Translations under genes and position numbers: made by a program
The notes under the pieces: model-generated
The model's input: only the letters and a program-made list of their open reading frames with translations
Told to the model about the DNA's origin: nothing
The model's database searches: none
Part shown: one piece after another, positions 63,291 to 64,000 of the stretch
How the letters are laid out: each line of letters opens with the position of its first letter
Numbering within the stretch: position 1 is the first letter of the stretch
Assembly: GCA_032173965.1 (NCBI GenBank)
Contig: JAVUNC010000004.1
Location: 58,651,501 to 58,715,500, forward strand
Origin: Sitta carolinensis
Lineage: Eukaryota; Chordata; Aves; Passeriformes; Sittidae
Direction of reading: 5' to 3'
DNA length: 64,000 bases

Positions 63291-64000
63291 AAGCAGCAAG
63301 TCGGGATGCCTTGATGTGGAAGCACTGCCAGGCAGGCAGCTGTCATCAGGTGTGTTGCCTACTTCTGCACTGACCATGCCCCCCTGACATTTCCCTGCCA
63401 AAAGGCATACATCATCCCAGTGACCTCGAACCAACAGCTGACTCACATCAAAATAAAGCTGAAAATAAAGAAGTCAGCTGTTACTGTGACATAGATAGAA
63501 ACACACAGTAACGCACACAACAGGTGTTCAGGTAGAGAAGAAGAAAGGAAGAAGATTCTAGTTTATTGTTGACCTTGTATATATAAGTTTCTGGACAGTG
63601 ATCAGAGATTGGACAGAGAAGTTCCCACCTCTCCATCTCCACTGGTCACTTGAGAAGTCCATCAGGTGATATCTTTTACAAAGGAATGCAAACATGATTC
63701 TTGTTTATCTTACAATTCATGAGAACTGACTTTACTATACTAAAACAAATTAGAAGGTTTATTTTCAGGGACAACATCCAGCCAAAACCAAGGTCATGGG
63801 GACCTAGGCAGGGTGGGCTCAGACACCTAACTCATACTTTGCTTACTGTGTGCCCACAGGGCAGCTTATGAGGGACTCTTGATTTACATTAACTTTAACT
63901 CTACGATTACGTGCTTTAAAATATGAAGTCTGATATTTTTGCTCCTTCTGCCTATATTGACAGGTATCTTCAATATTTTTTATACAGTGGGTATAACTCA
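63291..64000. other. Unclassified GC-richer segment, possible LTR-like
   Basis: Sequence at about 63290-63680 is GC-richer than its flanks, with decayed CpGs. It has AATAAA twice (within 63451-63470) and a TATATAAG at 63580-63587, followed by pyrimidine-rich CCCACCTCTCCATCTCCACT. The layout resembles a retroviral LTR promoter region, but I could not match it to a family and see no TG...CA ends or target-site duplication. Nothing is identified after 63680. Confidence 0.3.

Noticed and set aside
1..64000. CRISPR arrays, operons, phage or bacterial defence systems
   Set aside because: No regularly spaced direct repeats with unique spacers, no long open frames and no ribosome-binding-site architecture. 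The repeat content is avian.

Overview
The window looks like nuclear DNA of a bird and appears to be intergenic or deep intronic. The main evidence is the repeat content. There are several 5'-truncated CR1 LINEs, most of whose 3' ends carry variants of the avian ATTCTATG octamer tail. There are also three LTR pieces resembling avian endogenous retrovirus LTRs, and long pyrimidine microsatellites. I saw no Alu, L1 or B1 type elements. A passerine or other neognath bird is likely, but the species cannot be told from this sequence.

I could not support any intact host protein-coding gene, tRNA, rRNA or CRISPR array. The many short open frames (60 to 130 codons) are either chance frames in AT-rich DNA or decayed CR1 ORF2. 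The only family-level coding similarity is to CR1 ORF2. Its largest remnant, at 39245-41303, has reverse transcriptase motifs A and C readable but is broken by stops, frameshifts and an internal deletion.

Layout: 1-7910 is AT-rich unique sequence with a perfect 23-bp inverted repeat (5504-5555) and a T/G-skewed low-complexity patch (6005-6888). 7911-8541 is a CR1 3' end (minus). 8542-17570 is unique. 17571-17930 is an LTR fragment (plus). 20210-20445 is an old CR1 piece (minus). 23126-23253 is a compound microsatellite. 24596-25254 is a CR1 (plus). 31045-31165 is a very old CR1-like scrap (minus). 33799-34232 is an LTR (minus). 38109-41409 holds two head-to-head CR1 copies, the second being the longest element in the window. 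46390-46918 is a CR1 with an internal junction (minus). 54991-55252 is a 262-bp pyrimidine microsatellite. 55995-56640 is an old CR1 reverse-transcriptase piece (minus). 57025-57175 is a short LTR scrap (plus). The remainder is unique AT-rich sequence, some of it resembling conserved non-coding DNA.

No genes work together here, and I did not find a new biological system. The observations most worth checking are the perfect hairpin at 5504-5555, the apparently in-frame deletion in the long CR1, two unclassified TATA-bearing segments (about 29160-29390 and 63290-63680), and two weak exon candidates (1048-1149 and 49367-49387). Family assignments were made by eye from remembered consensus features, without database searches.
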